From NCBI GenBank assembly GCA_037013495.1, contig CM072810.1:25883843-25947842 (forward strand): a DNA stretch of 64,000 bases. Reading direction: 5' to 3'. Below are positions 11,787 to 26,300 of this stretch, one piece after another (within the stretch, counting starts at the first letter, position 1; the number at the start of each line of letters is the position of its first letter). The notes beneath the pieces were generated by a model that saw only the letters and a program-made list of their open reading frames with translations, searched no databases and was not told where the DNA came from. The translations under genes were made by a program, and so were the position numbers. The DNA is from Hippophae tibetana. Lineage: Eukaryota; Streptophyta; Magnoliopsida; Rosales; Elaeagnaceae.

Positions 11787-14700
11787 TTTCATCCTCTTGC
11801 ATGATATACATTTCAAAATTTTCATTCAACTATATAATTGTAGATTTATTTTATTGTTGAAATTCCTATATGAGTGGTCTCCAAATTGTTTCATGTTCTT
11901 TTGAAGAAGTTTAATTTTAAATTCAACTTAATAATCATTTCAGAGCTCGAATTACCTTTTTTTGATATCCCTAAAAAAGGGTCTCTTCTTCCTATGAAAT
12001 TTAGTAAATCTCCCGGCAAGTAGAGCCACTTTCTCTTCATTGAGATTAGAGTCATCATTTCTAACAATTGGGTCAAAACATTGTTCCCTCAGACCACTAT
12101 CCTTGATGTCTTAAGAGCCAAGTTCTCTCCCTTCTCGAAAGTATATTACTCTCTTCTTGCCCACAAGTGATGTTGTTCGAATGCCTGCCTAACAGATTCA
12201 TTTAACAGTAAGTTCAATTGGCGTATACATGGAATTAAGCAAGGTAATTTGGCACGAAAATGATAAGGTAGTATTGGAATGATTTTCTCAATCTACTTTT
12301 CTTTGCTAATAGGTCCACCCATGTTTTAAAAGAAGTTGATTACGTTTGAAAAATATGCAAAGACTTTGTCCAAATTTTCATCCTCTTGCATGATATAGAT
12401 TTCAAAATTTCCATTCAACTATATAATTCTAGATTTATTTTATCGTTGAAATGCCTATATGAGTGCTATCCAAAATGTTTCACGTTCTTATGAAGAAGTT
12501 TAATTTTAAATTCAACTTAATAATCATTTCAGAGCTCGAATTACCTTTTTTTGATATCCCTAAAAAAGGGTCTCTTCTTCCTATGAAATTTAGTAAATCT
12601 CACGGCAAGTAGACCCACTTTCTCTTCATTGAGATTAGAGTCATCATTTCTAACAATTGGGTCAAAAACATGTTCGCTCGGACCTCTATCCTTGATGTCT
12701 TATGAGCCAAGTTCTCTCCCTTCTTGAAAGTATATTACTCTCATCTTGCCCACAAATGATGCTGTTTGAATGCCTGCAGAACAGATTAATTTAAAAGTAA
12801 GTTCAATTGGCTTGTACATGGACTTAAGCAACGTAATTTGGCATGAAAATGATAAGGTAGTATTGGAATGATTTTCTCAATCTAATTTTCTTTGCTAATA
12901 GGTCCACCCAAGTTTTTAAAGTAGTTGATTACGTTTGAAAAATATGCAAAGACTTTGTCCAAAGTTTCATCCTCTTGCATGATATAGATTTCAAAATTTT
13001 CATTCAACTATATAATTGTAGATTTATTTTATTGTTGAAATTCCTATATGAGTGGTCTCCAAATTGTTTCATGTTCTTTTGAAGAAGTTTAATTTTAAAT
13101 TCAACTTAATAATCATTTTAGAGCTCGAATTACCTTTTTTGATGATCCCTAAAAAATGGTCTCTTCTTCCTATGAAATTTAGTAAATCTCACGGCAAGTA
13201 GAGCCACTTTCTCTTCATTGAGATTAGAGTCATCATTTCTAACAATTGGGTCAAAACATTGTTCCCTCAGACCACTATCCTTGATGTCTTAAGAGCAAAG
13301 TTCTCTCCCTTCTCGAAAGTATATTACTCTCTTCTTGCCCACAAGTGATGTTGTTCGAATGCCTGCCTAACAGATTCATTTAACAGTAAGTTCAATTGGC
13401 GTATACATGGAATTAAGCAAGGTAATTTGGCACGAAAATGATAAGGTACTATTGGAATGATTTTCTCAATCTAATTTTCTTTGCTAATAGGTCCACCCAT
13501 GTTTTAAAAGAAGTTGATTACGTTTGAAAAATATGCAAAGACTTTTTCCAAAGTTTCATCCTCTTGCATGATATACATTTCAAAATTTTCATTCAACTAT
13601 ATAATTGTAGATTTATTTTATTGTTGAAATTCCTATATGAGTGGTCTCCAAATTGTTTCATGTTCTTTTGAAGAAGTTTAATTTTAAATTCAACTTAATA
13701 ATCATTTCAGAGCTCGAATTACCTTTTTTTGATATCCCTAAAAAATGGTCTCTTCTTCCTATGAAATTTAGTAAATCTCACGGCAAGTAGACCCACTTTC
13801 TCTTCATTGAGATTAGAGTCATCATTTCTAACAATTGGGTCAAAAACATGTTCGCTCGGACCTCTATCCTTGATGTCTTATGAGCCAAGTTCTCTCCCTT
13901 CTTGAAAGTATATTACTCTCATCTTGCCCACAAATGATGCTGTTTGAATGCCTGCAGAACAGATTAATTTAAAAGTAAGTTCAATTGGCTTGTACATGGA
14001 CTTAAGCAACGTAATTTGGCATGAAAATGATAAGGTAGTATTGGAATGATTTTCTCAATCTAATTTTCTTTGCTAATAGGTCCACCCAAGTTTTTAAAGT
14101 AGTTGATTACGTTTGAAAAATATGCAAAGACTTTGTCCAAAGTTTCATCCTCTTGCATGATATAGATTTCAAAATTTTCATTCAACTATATAATTGTAGA
14201 TTTATTTTATTGTTGAAATTCCTATATGAGTGGTCTCCAAATTGTTTCATGTTCTTTTGAAGAAGTTTAATTTTAAATTCAACTTAATAATCATTTTAGA
14301 GCTCGAATTACCTTTTTTGATGATCCCTAAAAAATGGTCTCTTCTTCCTATGAAATTTAGTAAATCTCCCGGCAAGTAGAGCCACTTTCTCTTCATTGAG
14401 ATTAGAGTCATCATTTCTAACAATTGGGTCAAAACATTGTTCCCTCAGACCACTATCCTTGATGTCTTAAGAGCAAAGTTCTCTCCCTTCTCGAAAGTAT
14501 ATTACTCTCTTATTGCCCACAAGTGATGTTGTTCGAATGCCTGCCTAACAGATTCATTTAACAGTAAGTTCAATTGGCGTATACATGGAATTAAGCAAGG
14601 TAATTTGGCACGAAAATGATAAGGTACTATTGGAATGATTTTCTCAATCTAATTTTCTTTGCTAATAGGTCCACCCATGTTTTAAAAGAAGTTGATTACG

Positions 14701-17087
14701 TTTGAAAAATATGCAAAGACTTTTTCCAAAGTTTCATCCTCTTGCATGATATACATTTCAAAATTTTCATTCAACTATATAATTGTAGATTTATTTTATT
14801 GTTGAAATTCCTATATGAGTGGTCTCCAAATTGTTTCATGTTCTTTTGAAGAAGTTTAATTTTAAATTCAACTTAATAATCATTTCAGAGCTCGAATTAC
14901 CTTTTTTTGATATCCCTAAAAAAGGGTCTCTTCTTCCTATGAAATTTAGTAAATCTCCCGGCAAGTAGAGCCACTTTCTCTTCATTGAGATTAGAGTCAT
15001 CATTTCTAACAATTGGGTCAAAACATTGTTCCCTCAGACCACTATCCTTGATGTCTTAAGAGCCAAGTTCTCTCCCTTCTCGAAAGTATATTACTCTCTT
15101 CTTGCCCACAAGTGATGTTGTTCGAATGCCTGCCTAACAGATTCATTTAACAGTAAGTTCAATTGGCGTATACATGGAATTAAGCAAGGTAATTTGGCAC
15201 GAAAATGATAAGGTAGTATTGGAATGATTTTCTCAATCTACTTTTCTTTGCTAATAGGTCCACCCATGTTTTAAAAGAAGTTGATTACGTTTGAAAAATA
15301 TGCAAAGACTTTGTCCAAATTTTCATCCTCTTGCATGATATAGATTTCAAAATTTCCATTCAACTATATAATTCTAGATTTATTTTATCGTTGAAATGCC
15401 TATATGAGTGCTATCCAAAATGTTTCACGTTCTTATGAAGAAGTTTAATTTTAAATTCAACTTAATAATCATTTCAGAGCTCGAATTACCTTTTTTTGAT
15501 ATCCCTAAAAAAGGGTCTCTTCTTCCTATGAAATTTAGTAAATCTCACGGCAAGTAGACCCACTTTCTCTTCATTGAGATTAGAGTCATCATTTCTAACA
15601 ATTGGGTCAAAAACATGTTCGCTCGGACCTCTATCCTTGATGTCTTATGAGCCAAGTTCTCTCCCTTCTTGAAAGTATATTACTCTCATCTTGCCCACAA
15701 ATGATGCTGTTTGAATGCCTGCAGAACAGATTAATTTAAAAGTAAGTTCAATTGGCTTGTACATGGACTTAAGCAACGTAATTTGGCATGAAAATGATAA
15801 GGTAGTATTGGAATGATTTTCTCAATCTAATTTTCTTTGCTAATAGGTCCACCCAAGTTTTTAAAGTAGTTGATTACGTTTGAAAAATATGCAAAGACTT
15901 TGTCCAAAGTTTCATCCTCTTGCATGATATAGATTTCAAAATTTTCATTCAACTATATAATTGTAGATTTATTTTATTGTTGAAATTCCTATATGAGTGG
16001 TCTCCAAATTGTTTCATGTTCTTTTGAAGAAGTTTAATTTTAAATTCAACTTAATAATCATTTTAGAGCTCGAATTACCTTTTTTGATGATCCCTAAAAA
16101 ATGGTCTCTTCTTCCTATGAAATTTAGTAAATCTCACGGCAAGTAGAGCCACTTTCTCTTCATTGAGATTAGAGTCATCATTTCTAACAATTGGGTCAAA
16201 ACATTGTTCCCTCAGACCACTATCCTTGATGTCTTAAGAGCAAAGTTCTCTCCCTTCTCGAAAGTATATTACTCTCTTCTTGCCCACAAGTGATGTTGTT
16301 CGAATGCCTGCCTAACAGATTCATTTAACAGTAAGTTCAATTGGCGTATACATGGAATTAAGCAAGGTAATTTGGCACGAAAATGATAAGGTACTATTGG
16401 AATGATTTTCTCAATCTAATTTTCTTTGCTAATAGGTCCACCCATGTTTTAAAAGAAGTTGATTACGTTTGAAAAATATGCAAAGACTTTTTCCAAAGTT
16501 TCATCCTCTTGCATGATATACATTTCAAAATTTTCATTCAACTATATAATTGTAGATTTATTTTATTGTTGAAATTCCTATATGAGTGGTCTCCAAATTG
16601 TTTCATGTTCTTTTGAAGAAGTTTAATTTTAAATTCAACTTAATAATCATTTCAGAGCTCGAATTACCTTTTTTTGATATCCCTAAAAAATGGTCTCTTC
16701 TTCCTATGAAATTTAGTAAATCTCACGGCAAGTAGACCCACTTTCTCTTCATTGAGATTAGAGTCATCATTTCTAACAATTGGGTCAAAAACATGTTCGC
16801 TCGGACCTCTATCCTTGATGTCTTATGAGCCAAGTTCTCTCCCTTCTTGAAAGTATATTACTCTCATCTTGCCCACAAATGATGCTGTTTGAATGCCTGC
16901 AGAACAGATTAATTTAAAAGTAAGTTCAATTGGCTTGTACATGGACTTAAGCAACGTAATTTGGCATGAAAATGATAAGGTAGTATTGGAATGATTTTCT
17001 CAATCTAATTTTCTTTGCTAATAGGTCCACCCAAGTTTTTAAAGTAGTTGATTACGTTTGAAAAATATGCAAAGACTTTGTCCAAAG
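11787..17087. repeat. Duplicated four-unit segment, 2945-bp displacement
   Basis: Four consecutive units starting at 11787, 12376, 12965 and 13554 reappear in the same order at 14732, 15321, 15910 and 16499, each displaced by 2945 bp, which is five units. The match is supported by private features: the A/B/A mosaic with cccggc in the first unit, the cttatgaag B unit in the second, the gagcaaag A unit with ggtactatt in the third, and the A-to-B chimera with atacatttc in the fourth. The intervening unit at 14143 resembles 9431 rather than 17088, so the five-unit repeat is imperfect. I compared the copies at diagnostic sites, not base by base. Confidence 0.85.
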
Positions 17088-20032
17088 TTTCATCCTCTTG
17101 CATGATATAGATTTCAAAATTTTCATTCAACTATATAATTGTAGATTTATTTTATTGTTGAAATTCCTATATGAGTGGTCTCCAAATTGTTTCATGTTCT
17201 TTTGAAGAAGTTTAATTTTAAATTCAACTTAATAATCATTTTAGAGCTCGAATTACCTTTTTTGATGATCCCTAAAAAATGGTCTCTTCTTCCTATGAAA
17301 TTTAGTAAATCTCACGGCAAGTAGAGCCACTTTCTCTTCATTGAGATTAGAGTCATCATTTCTAACAATTGGGTCAAAACATTGTTCCCTCAGACCACTA
17401 TCCTTGATGTCTTAAGAGCAAAGTTCTCTCCCTTCTCGAAAGTATATTACTCTCTTCTTGCCCACAAGTGATGTTCTTCGAATGCCTGCCTAACAGATTC
17501 ATTTAACAGTAAGTTCAATTGGCGTATACATGGAATTAAGCAAGGTAATTTGGCACGAAAATGATAAGGTACTATTGGAATGATTTTCTCAATCTAATTT
17601 TCTTTGCTAATAGGTCCACCCATGTTTTAAAAGAAGTTGATTACGTTTGAAAAATATGCAAAGACTTTTTCCAAAGTTTCATCCTCTTGCATGATATACA
17701 TTTCAAAATTTTCATTCAACTATATAATTGTAGATTTATTTTATTGTTGAAATTCCTATATGAGTGGTCTCCAAATTGTTTCATGTTCTTTTGAAGAAGT
17801 TTAATTTTAAATTCAACTTAATAATCATTTCAGAGCTCGAATTACCTTTTTTTGATATCCCTAAAAAAGGGTCTCTTCTTCCTATGAAATTTAGTAAATC
17901 TCACGGCAAGTAGACCCACTTTCTCTTCATTGAGATTAGAGTCATCATTTCTAACAATTGGGTCAAAAACATTTTCGCTCGGACCTCTATCCTTGATTTC
18001 TTATGAGCCAAGTTCTCTCCCTTCTTGAAAGTATATTACTCTCATCTTGCCCACAAATGATGCTGTTTGAATGCCTGCAGAACAGATTAATTTAAAAGTA
18101 AGTTCAATTGGCTTGTACATGGACTTAAGCAACGTAATTTGGCATAAAAATGATAAGGTAGTATTGGAATGATTTTCTCAATCTAATTTTCTTTGCTAAT
18201 AGGTCCACCCAAGTTTTTAAAGTAGTTGATTACGTTTGAAAAATATGCAAAGACTTTGTCCAAAGTTTCATCCTCTTGCATGATATAGATTTCAAAATTT
18301 TCATTCAACTATATAATTGTAGATTTATTTTATTGTTGAAATTCCTATATGAGTGGTCTCCAAATTGTTTCATGTTCTTTTGAAGAAGTTTAATTTTAAA
18401 TTCAACTTAATAATCATTTTAGAGCTCGAATTACCTTTTTTGATGATCCCTAAAAAATGGTCTCTTCTTCCTATGAAATTTAGTAAATCTCACGGCAAGT
18501 AGAGCCACTTTCTCTTCATTGAGATTAGAGTCATCATTTCTAACAATTGGGTCAAAACATTGTTCCCTCAGACCACTATCCTTGATGTCTTAAGAGCAAA
18601 GTTCTCTCCCTTCTCGAAAGTATATTACTCTCTTCTTGCCCACAAGTGATGTTCTTCGAATGCCTGCCTAACAGATTCATTTAACAGTAAGTTCAATTGG
18701 CGTATACATGGAATTAAGCAAGGTAATTTGGCACGAAAATGATAAGGTACTATTGGAATGATTTTCTCAATCTAATTTTCTTTGCTAATAGGTCCACCCA
18801 TGTTTTAAAAGAAGTTGATTACGTTTGAAAAATATGCAAAGACTTTTTCCAAAGTTTCATCCTCTTGCATGATATACATTTCAAAATTTTCATTCAACTA
18901 TATAATTGTAGATTTATTTTATTGTTGAAATTCCTATATGAGTGGTCTCCAAATTGTTTCATGTTCTTTTGAAGAAGTTTAATTTTAAATTCAACTTAAT
19001 AATCATTTCAGAGCTCGAATTACCTTTTTTTGATATCCCTAAAAAAGGGTCTCTTCTTCCTATGAAATTTAGTAAATCTCATGGCAAGTAGACCCACTTT
19101 CTCTTCATTGAGATTAGAGTCATCATTTCTAACAATTGGGTCAAAAACATTTTCGCTCGGACCTCTATCCTTGATTTCTTATGAGCCAAGTTCTCTCCCT
19201 TCTTGAAAGTATATTACTCTCATCTTGCCCACAAATGATGCTGTTTGAATGCCTGCAGAACAGATTAATTTAAAAGTAAGTTCAATTGGCTTGTACATGG
19301 ACTTAAGCAACGTAATTTGGCATGAAAATGATAAGGTAGTATTGGAATGATTTTCTCAATCTAATTTTCTTTGCTAATAGGTCCACCCAAGTTTTTAAAG
19401 TAGTTGATTACGTTTGAAAAATATGCAAAGACTTTGTCCAAAGTTTCATCCTCTTGCATGATATAGATTTCAAAATTTTCATTCAACTATATAATTGTAG
19501 ATTTATTTTATTGTTGAAATTCCTATATGAGTGGTCTCCAAATTGTTTCATGTTCTTTTGAAGAAGTTTAATTTTAAATTCAACTTAATAATCATTTTAG
19601 AGCTCGAATTACCTTTTTTGATGATCCCTAAAAAATGGTCTCTTCTTCCTATGAAATTTAGTAAATCTCACGGCAAGTAGAGCCACTTTCTCTTCATTGA
19701 GATTAGAGTCATCATTTCTAACAATTGGGTCAAAACATTGTTCCCTCAGACCACTATCCTTGATGTCTTAAGAGCAAAGTTCTCTCCCTTCTCGAAAGTA
19801 TATTACTCTCTTCTTGCCCACAAGTGATGTTCTTCGAATGCCTGCCTAACAGATTCATTTAACAGTAAGTTCAATTGGCGTATACATGGAATTAAGCAAG
19901 GTAATTTGGCACGAAAATGATAAGGTACTATTGGAATGATTTTCTCAATCTAATTTTCTTTGCTAATAGGTCCACCCATGTTTTAAAAGAAGTTGATTAC
20001 GTTTGAAAAATATGCAAAGACTTTTTCCAAAG
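15910..20032. repeat. Run of 1178-bp dimeric higher-order repeats
   Basis: From 15910 the array alternates a class A unit with an A-to-B chimera: pairs start at 15910, 17088 and 18266, and 19444 begins a fourth pair. The A members share gagcaaag and ggtactatt. Those at 17088, 18266 and 19444 also share gatgttcttcg, while 15910 keeps gatgttgttcg. The chimeric members at 17677 and 18855 share acattttcgctcgg and cttgatttctt, which 16499 lacks. The fourth pair is interrupted: the unit at 20033 starts the same way (atacatttc) but then carries gaagaatattaatt and ccttttgtgatg. The pattern fits recent two-unit amplification with sequential mutation. Confidence 0.88.
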
Positions 20033-23000
20033 TTTCATCCTCTTGCATGATATACATTTCAAAATTTTCATTCAACTATATAATTGTAGATTTATTTTAT
20101 TGTTGAAATTCCTATATGAGTGGTCTCCAAATTGTTTCATGTTCTTTTGAAGAATATTAATTTTAAATTCAACTTAATAATCATTTTAGAGCTCGAATTA
20201 CCTTTTGTGATGATCCCTAAAAAATGGTCTCTTCTTCCTATGAAATTTAGTAAATCTCACGGCAAGTAGAGCCACTTTCTCTTCATTCAGATTAGAGTCA
20301 TCATTTCTAACAATTGGGTCAAAACATTGTTCCCTCAGACCACTATCCTTGATGTCTTAAGAGCCAAGTTCTCTCCCTTCTCGAAAGTATATTACTCTCT
20401 TCTTGCCCACAAGTGATGTTGTTCGAATGCCTGCAGAACAGATTAATTTAACAGTAAGTTCAATTGGCTTGTACATGGACTTAAGCAACGTAATTTGGCA
20501 CGAAAATGATAAGGTAGTATTGGAATGATTTTCTCAATCTAATTTTCTTTGCTAATAGGTCCACCCATGATTTAAAAGAAGTTGATTACGTTTGAAAAAT
20601 ATGCAAAGACTTTGTCCAAATTTTCATCCTCTTGCATGATATAGATTTCAAAATTTTCATTCAACTATATAATTCTAGATTTATTTTATAGTTGAAATTC
20701 CTATATGAGTGCTATCCAAAATGTTTCACGTTCTTTTGAAGAAGTTTAATTTTAAATTCAACTTAATAATCATTTCAGAGCTCGAATTACCTTTTTTTGA
20801 TATCCCTAAAAAAGGGTCTCTTCTTCCTATGAAATTTAGTAAATCTCACGGCAAGTAGACCCACTTTCTCTTCATTGAGATTAGAGTCATCATTTCTAAC
20901 AATTGGGTCAAAAACATGTTCGCTCGGACCTCTATCCTTGATGTCTTATGAGCCAAGTTCTCTCCCTTCTTGAAAGTATATTACTCTCATCTTGCCCACA
21001 AATGATGCTGTTTGAATGCCTGCAGAACAGATTAATTTAAAAGTAAGTTCAATTGGCTTGTACATGGACTTAAGCAACGTAATTTGGCATGAAAATGATA
21101 AGGTAGTGTTGGAATGATTTTGTCAATCTAATTTTCTTTGCTAATAGGTCCACCCAAGTTTTTAAAGTAGTTGATTACGTTTGAAAAATATGCAAAGACT
21201 TTGTCCAAAGTTTCATCCTCTTGCATGATATAGATTTCAAAATTTTCATTCAACTATATAATTGTAGATTTATTTTATTGTTGAAATTCCTAAATTAGTG
21301 GTCTCCAAATTGTTTCATGTTCTTTTGAAGAAGTTTAATTTTAAATTCAACTTAATAATCATTTTAGAGCTCGAATTACCTTTTTTGATGATCCCTAAAA
21401 AATGGTCTCTTCTTCCTATGAAATTTAGTAAATCTCACGGCAAGTAGAGCCACTTTCTCTTCATTGAGATTAGAGTCATCATTTCTAACAATTGGGTCAA
21501 AACATTGTTCCCTCAGACCACTATCCTTGATGTCTTAAGAGCCAAGTTCTCTCCCTTCTCGAAAGTATATTACTCTCTTCTTGCCCACAAGTGATGTTGT
21601 TCGAATGCCTGCAGAATAGATTCATTTAACAGTAAGTTCAATTGGCGTATACATGGAATTAAGCAAGGTAATTTGGCACGAAAATGATAAGGTACTATTG
21701 GAATGATTTTCTCAATCTAATTTTCTTTGCTAATAGGTCCACCCATGTTTTAAAAGAAGTTGATTACGTTTGAAAAATATGCAAAGACTTTTTTCCAAAT
21801 TTTCATCCTCTTGCATGATATAGATTTCAAAATTTTCATTCAACTATATAATTGTAGATTTATTTTATTGTTGAAATTCCTATATGAGTGGTCTCCAAAT
21901 TGTTTCATGTTCTTTTGAAGAAGTTTAATTTTAAATTCAACTTAATAATCATTTTGGTGCTCGAATTACCTTTTTTGATGATCCCTAAAAAATGGTCTCT
22001 TCTTCCTATGAAATTTAGTAAATCTCACGGCAAGTAGACCCACTTTCTCTTCATTCAGATTAGAGTCATCATTTCTAACAATTGGGTCAAAACATTGTTC
22101 CCTCAGACCACTATCCTTGATGTCTTAAGAGCCAAGTTCTCTCCCTTCTCGAAAGTATATTACTCTCTTCTTGCCCACAAGTGATGTTGTTCGAATGCCT
22201 GCCTAACAGATTCATTTAACAGTAAGTTCAATTGGCGTATACGTGGAATTAAGCAAGGTAATTTGGCACGAAAATTATAAGGTAGTATTGGAATGATTTT
22301 CTCAATCTAATTTTCTTTGCTAATAGGTCCACCCAAGTTTTTAAAGTAGTTGATGACGTTTGAAAAATATGCAAAGACTTTGTCCAAAGTTTCATCCTCT
22401 TGCATGATATAGATTTCAAAATTTCCATTCAACTATATAATTCTAGATTTATTTTATCGTGGAAATACCTATATGAGTGCTATCCAAAATGTTTCACGTT
22501 CTTTTGAAGAAGTTTAATTTTAAATTCAACTTAATAATCATTTCAGAGCTCGAATTACCTTTTTTTGATATCCCTAAAAAAGGGTCTCTTCTTCCTATGA
22601 AATTTAGTAAATCTCACGGCAAGTAGACCCACTTTCTCTTCATTGAGATTAGAGTCATCATTTCTAACAATTGGGTCAAAAACATGTTCGCTCGGACCTC
22701 TATCCTTGATGTCTTATGAGCCAAGTTCTCTCCCTTCTTGAAAGTATATTACTCTCATCTTGCCCACAAATGATGCTGTTTGAATGCCTGCAGAACAGAT
22801 TAATTTAAAAGTAAGTTCAATTGGCTTGTACATGGACTTAAGCAACGTAATTTGGCATGAAAATGATAAGGTAGTGTTGGAATGATTTTCTCAATCTAAT
22901 TTTCTTTGCTAATAGGTCCACCCAAGTTTTTAAAGTAGTTGATTACGTTTGAAAAATATGCAAAGACTTTGTCCAAAGTTTCATCCTCTTGCATGATATA

Positions 23001-23380
23001 GATTTCAAAATTTTCATTCAACTATATAATTGTAGATTTATTTTATTGTTGAAATTCCTAAATTAGTGGTCTCCAAATTGTTTCATGTTCTTTTGAAGAA
23101 GTTTAATTTTAAATTCAACTTAATAATCATTTTAGAGCTCGAATTACCTTTTTTGATGATCCCTAAAAAATGGTCTCTTCTTCCTATGAAATTTAGTAAA
23201 TCTCACGGCAAGTAGAGCCACTTTCTCTTCATTCAGATTAGAGTCATCATTTCTAACAATTGGGTCAAAACATTGTTCCCTCAGACCACTATCCTTGATG
23301 TCTTAAGAGCCAAGTTCTCTCCCTTCTCGAAAGTATATTACTCTCTTCTTGCCCACAAGTGATGTTGTTCGAATGCCTGC

Positions 23381-26300
23381 AGAACAGATTCATTTAACAG
23401 TAAGTTCAATTGGCTTGTACATGGACTTTAGCAACGTAATTTGGCACGAAAATGATAAGGTAGTATTGGAATGATTTTCTCAATCTAATTTTCTTTGCTA
23501 ATAGGTCCACCCATGTTTTAAAAGAAGTTGATTACGTTTGAAAAATATGCAAAGACTTTTTCCAAATTTTCATCCTCTTGCATGATATAGATTTCAAAAT
23601 TTTCATTCAACTATATAATTGTAGATTTATTTTATTGTTGAAATTCCTATATGAGTGGTCTCCAAATTGTTTCATGTTCTTTTGAAGAAGTTTAATTTTA
23701 AATTCAACTTAATAATCATTTTGGTGCTCGAATTACCTTTTTTGATGATCCCTAAAAAATGGTCTCTTCTTCCTATGAAATTTAGTAAATCTCACGGCAA
23801 GTAGACCCACTTTCTCTTCATTCAGATTAGAGTCATCATTTCTAACAATTGGGTCAAAACATTGTTCCCTCAGACCACTATCCTTGATGTCTTAAGAGCC
23901 AAGTTCTCTCCCTTCTCGAAAGTATATTACTCTCTTCTTGCCCACAAGTGATGTTGTTCGAATGCCTGCCTAACAGATTCATTTAACAGTAAGTTCAATT
24001 GGCGTATACGTGGAATTAAGCAAGGTAATTTGGCACGAAAATTATAAGGTAGTATTGGAATGATTTTCTCAATCTAATTTTCTTTGCTAATAGGTCCACC
24101 CAAGTTTTTAAAGTAGTTGATGACGTTTGAAAAATATGCAAAGACTTTGTCCAAAGTTTCATCCTCTTGCATGATATAGATTTCAAAATTTCCATTCAAC
24201 TATATAATTCTAGATTTATTTTATCGTGGAAATACCTATATGAGTGCTATCCAAAATGTTTCACGTTCTTTTGAAGAAGTTTAATTTTAAATTCAACTTA
24301 ATAATCATTTCAGAGCTCGAATTACCTTTTTTTGATATCCCTAAAAAAGGGTCTCTTCTTCCTATGAAATTTAGTAAATCTCACGGCAAGTAGACCCACT
24401 TTCTCTTCATTGAGATTAGAGTCATCATTTCTAACAATTGGGTCAAAAACATGTTCGCTCGGACCTCTATCCTTGATGTCTTATGAGCCAAGTTCTCTCC
24501 CTTCTTGAAAGTATATTACTCTCATCTTGCCCACAAATGATGCTGTTTGAATGCCTGCAGAACAGATTAATTTAAAAGTAAGTTCAATTGGCTTGTACAT
24601 GGACTTAAGCAACGTAATTTGGCATGAAAATGATAAGGTAGTGTTGGAATGATTTTCTCAATCTAATTTTCTTTGCTAATAGGTCCACCCAAGTTTTTAA
24701 AGTAGTTGATTACGTTTGAAAAATATGCAAAGTCTTTGTCCAAAGTTTCATCCTCTTGCATGATATAGATTTCAAAATTTTCATTCAACTATATAATTGT
24801 AGATTTATTTTATTGTTGAAATTCCTAAATTAGTGGTCTCCAAATTGTTTCATGTTCTTTTGAAGAAGTTTAATTTTAAATTCAACTTAATAATCATTTT
24901 AGAGCTCGAATTACCTTTTTTGATGATCCCTAAAAAATGGTCTCTTCTTCCTATGAAATTTAGTAAATCTCACGGCAAGTAGAGCCACTTTCTCTTCATT
25001 CAGATTAGAGTCATCATTTCTAACAATTGGGTCAAAACATTGTTCCCTCAGACCACTATCCTTGATGTCTTAAGAGCCAAGTTCTCTCCCTTCTCGAAAG
25101 TATATTACTCTCTTCTTGCCCACAAGTGATGTTGTTCGAATGCCTGCCTAACAGATTCATTTAACAGTAAGTTCAATTGGCGTATACGTGGAATTAAGCA
25201 AGGTAATTTGGCACGAAAATTATAAGGTACTATTGGAATGATTTTCTCAATCTAATTTTCTTTGCTAATAGGTCCACCCATGTTTTAAAAGAAGTTGATT
25301 ACGTTTGAAAAATATGCAAAGACTTTGTCCAAATTTCATCCTCTTGCATGATATAGATTTCAAAATTTTCATTCAACTATATAATTGTAGATTTATTTTA
25401 TTGTTGAAATTCCTATATGAGTGGTCTCCAAATTGTTTCATGTTCTTTTGAAGAAGTTTAATTTTAAATTCAACTTAATAATCATTTTAGAGCTCGAATT
25501 ACCTTTTTTGATGATCCCTAAAAAATGGTCTCTTCTTCCTATGAAATTTAGTAAATCTCACGGTAAGTAGAGCCACTTTCTCTTCATTGAGATTAGAGTC
25601 ATCATTTCTAACAATTGGGTCAAAACATTGTTCCCTCAGACCACTATCCTTGATGTCTTAAGAGCCAAGTTCTCTCCCTTCTCGAAAGTATATTACTCTC
25701 TTCTTGCCCACAAGTGATGTTGTTCGAATGCCTGCAGAACAGATTCATTTAACAGTAAGTTCAATTGGCTTGTACATGGACTTTAGCAACGTAATTTGGC
25801 ACGAAAATGATAAGGTAGTATTGGAATGATTTTCTCAATCTAATTTTCTTTGCTAATAGGTCCACCCATGTTTTAAAAGAAGTTGATTACGTTTGAAAAA
25901 TATGCAAAGACTTTTTCCAAATTTTCATCCTCTTGCATGATATAGATTTCAAAATTTTCATTCAACTATATAATTGTAGATTTATTTTATTGTTGAAATT
26001 CCTATATGAGTGGTCTCCAAATTGTTTCATGTTCTTTTGAAGAAGTTTAATTTTAAATTCAACTTAATAATCATTTTGGTGCTCGAATTACCTTTTTTGA
26101 TGATCCCTAAAAAATGGTCTCTTCTTCCTATGAAATTTAGTAAATCTCACGGCAAGTAGACCCACTTTCTCTTCATTCAGATTAGAGTCATCATTTCTAA
26201 CAATTGGGTCAAAACATTGTTCCCTCAGACCACTATCCTTGATGTCTTAAGAGCCAAGTTCTCTCCCTTCTCGAAAGTATATTACTCTCTTCTTGCCCAC

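Larger units (their letters stand above)
8253..20621. repeat. Array block II: gagcaaag A units and A/B chimeras
   Basis: Copies 15-35 start at 8253, 8842, 9431, 10020, 10609, 11198, 11787, 12376, 12965, 13554, 14143, 14732, 15321, 15910, 16499, 17088, 17677, 18266, 18855, 19444 and 20033. Class A units here typically read gagcaaagttc where most other A units read gagccaagttc. Full B-start units are 8842, 10609, 12376 and 15321; 8842, 12376 and 15321 share cttatgaag. Units at 13554, 16499, 17677 and 18855 start as A and continue as B. Units at 11787 and 14732 are A with a short internal B tract. Six units (8253, 9431, 10020, 11787, 14143, 14732) share cccggcaag instead of cacggcaag. Confidence 0.9.
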
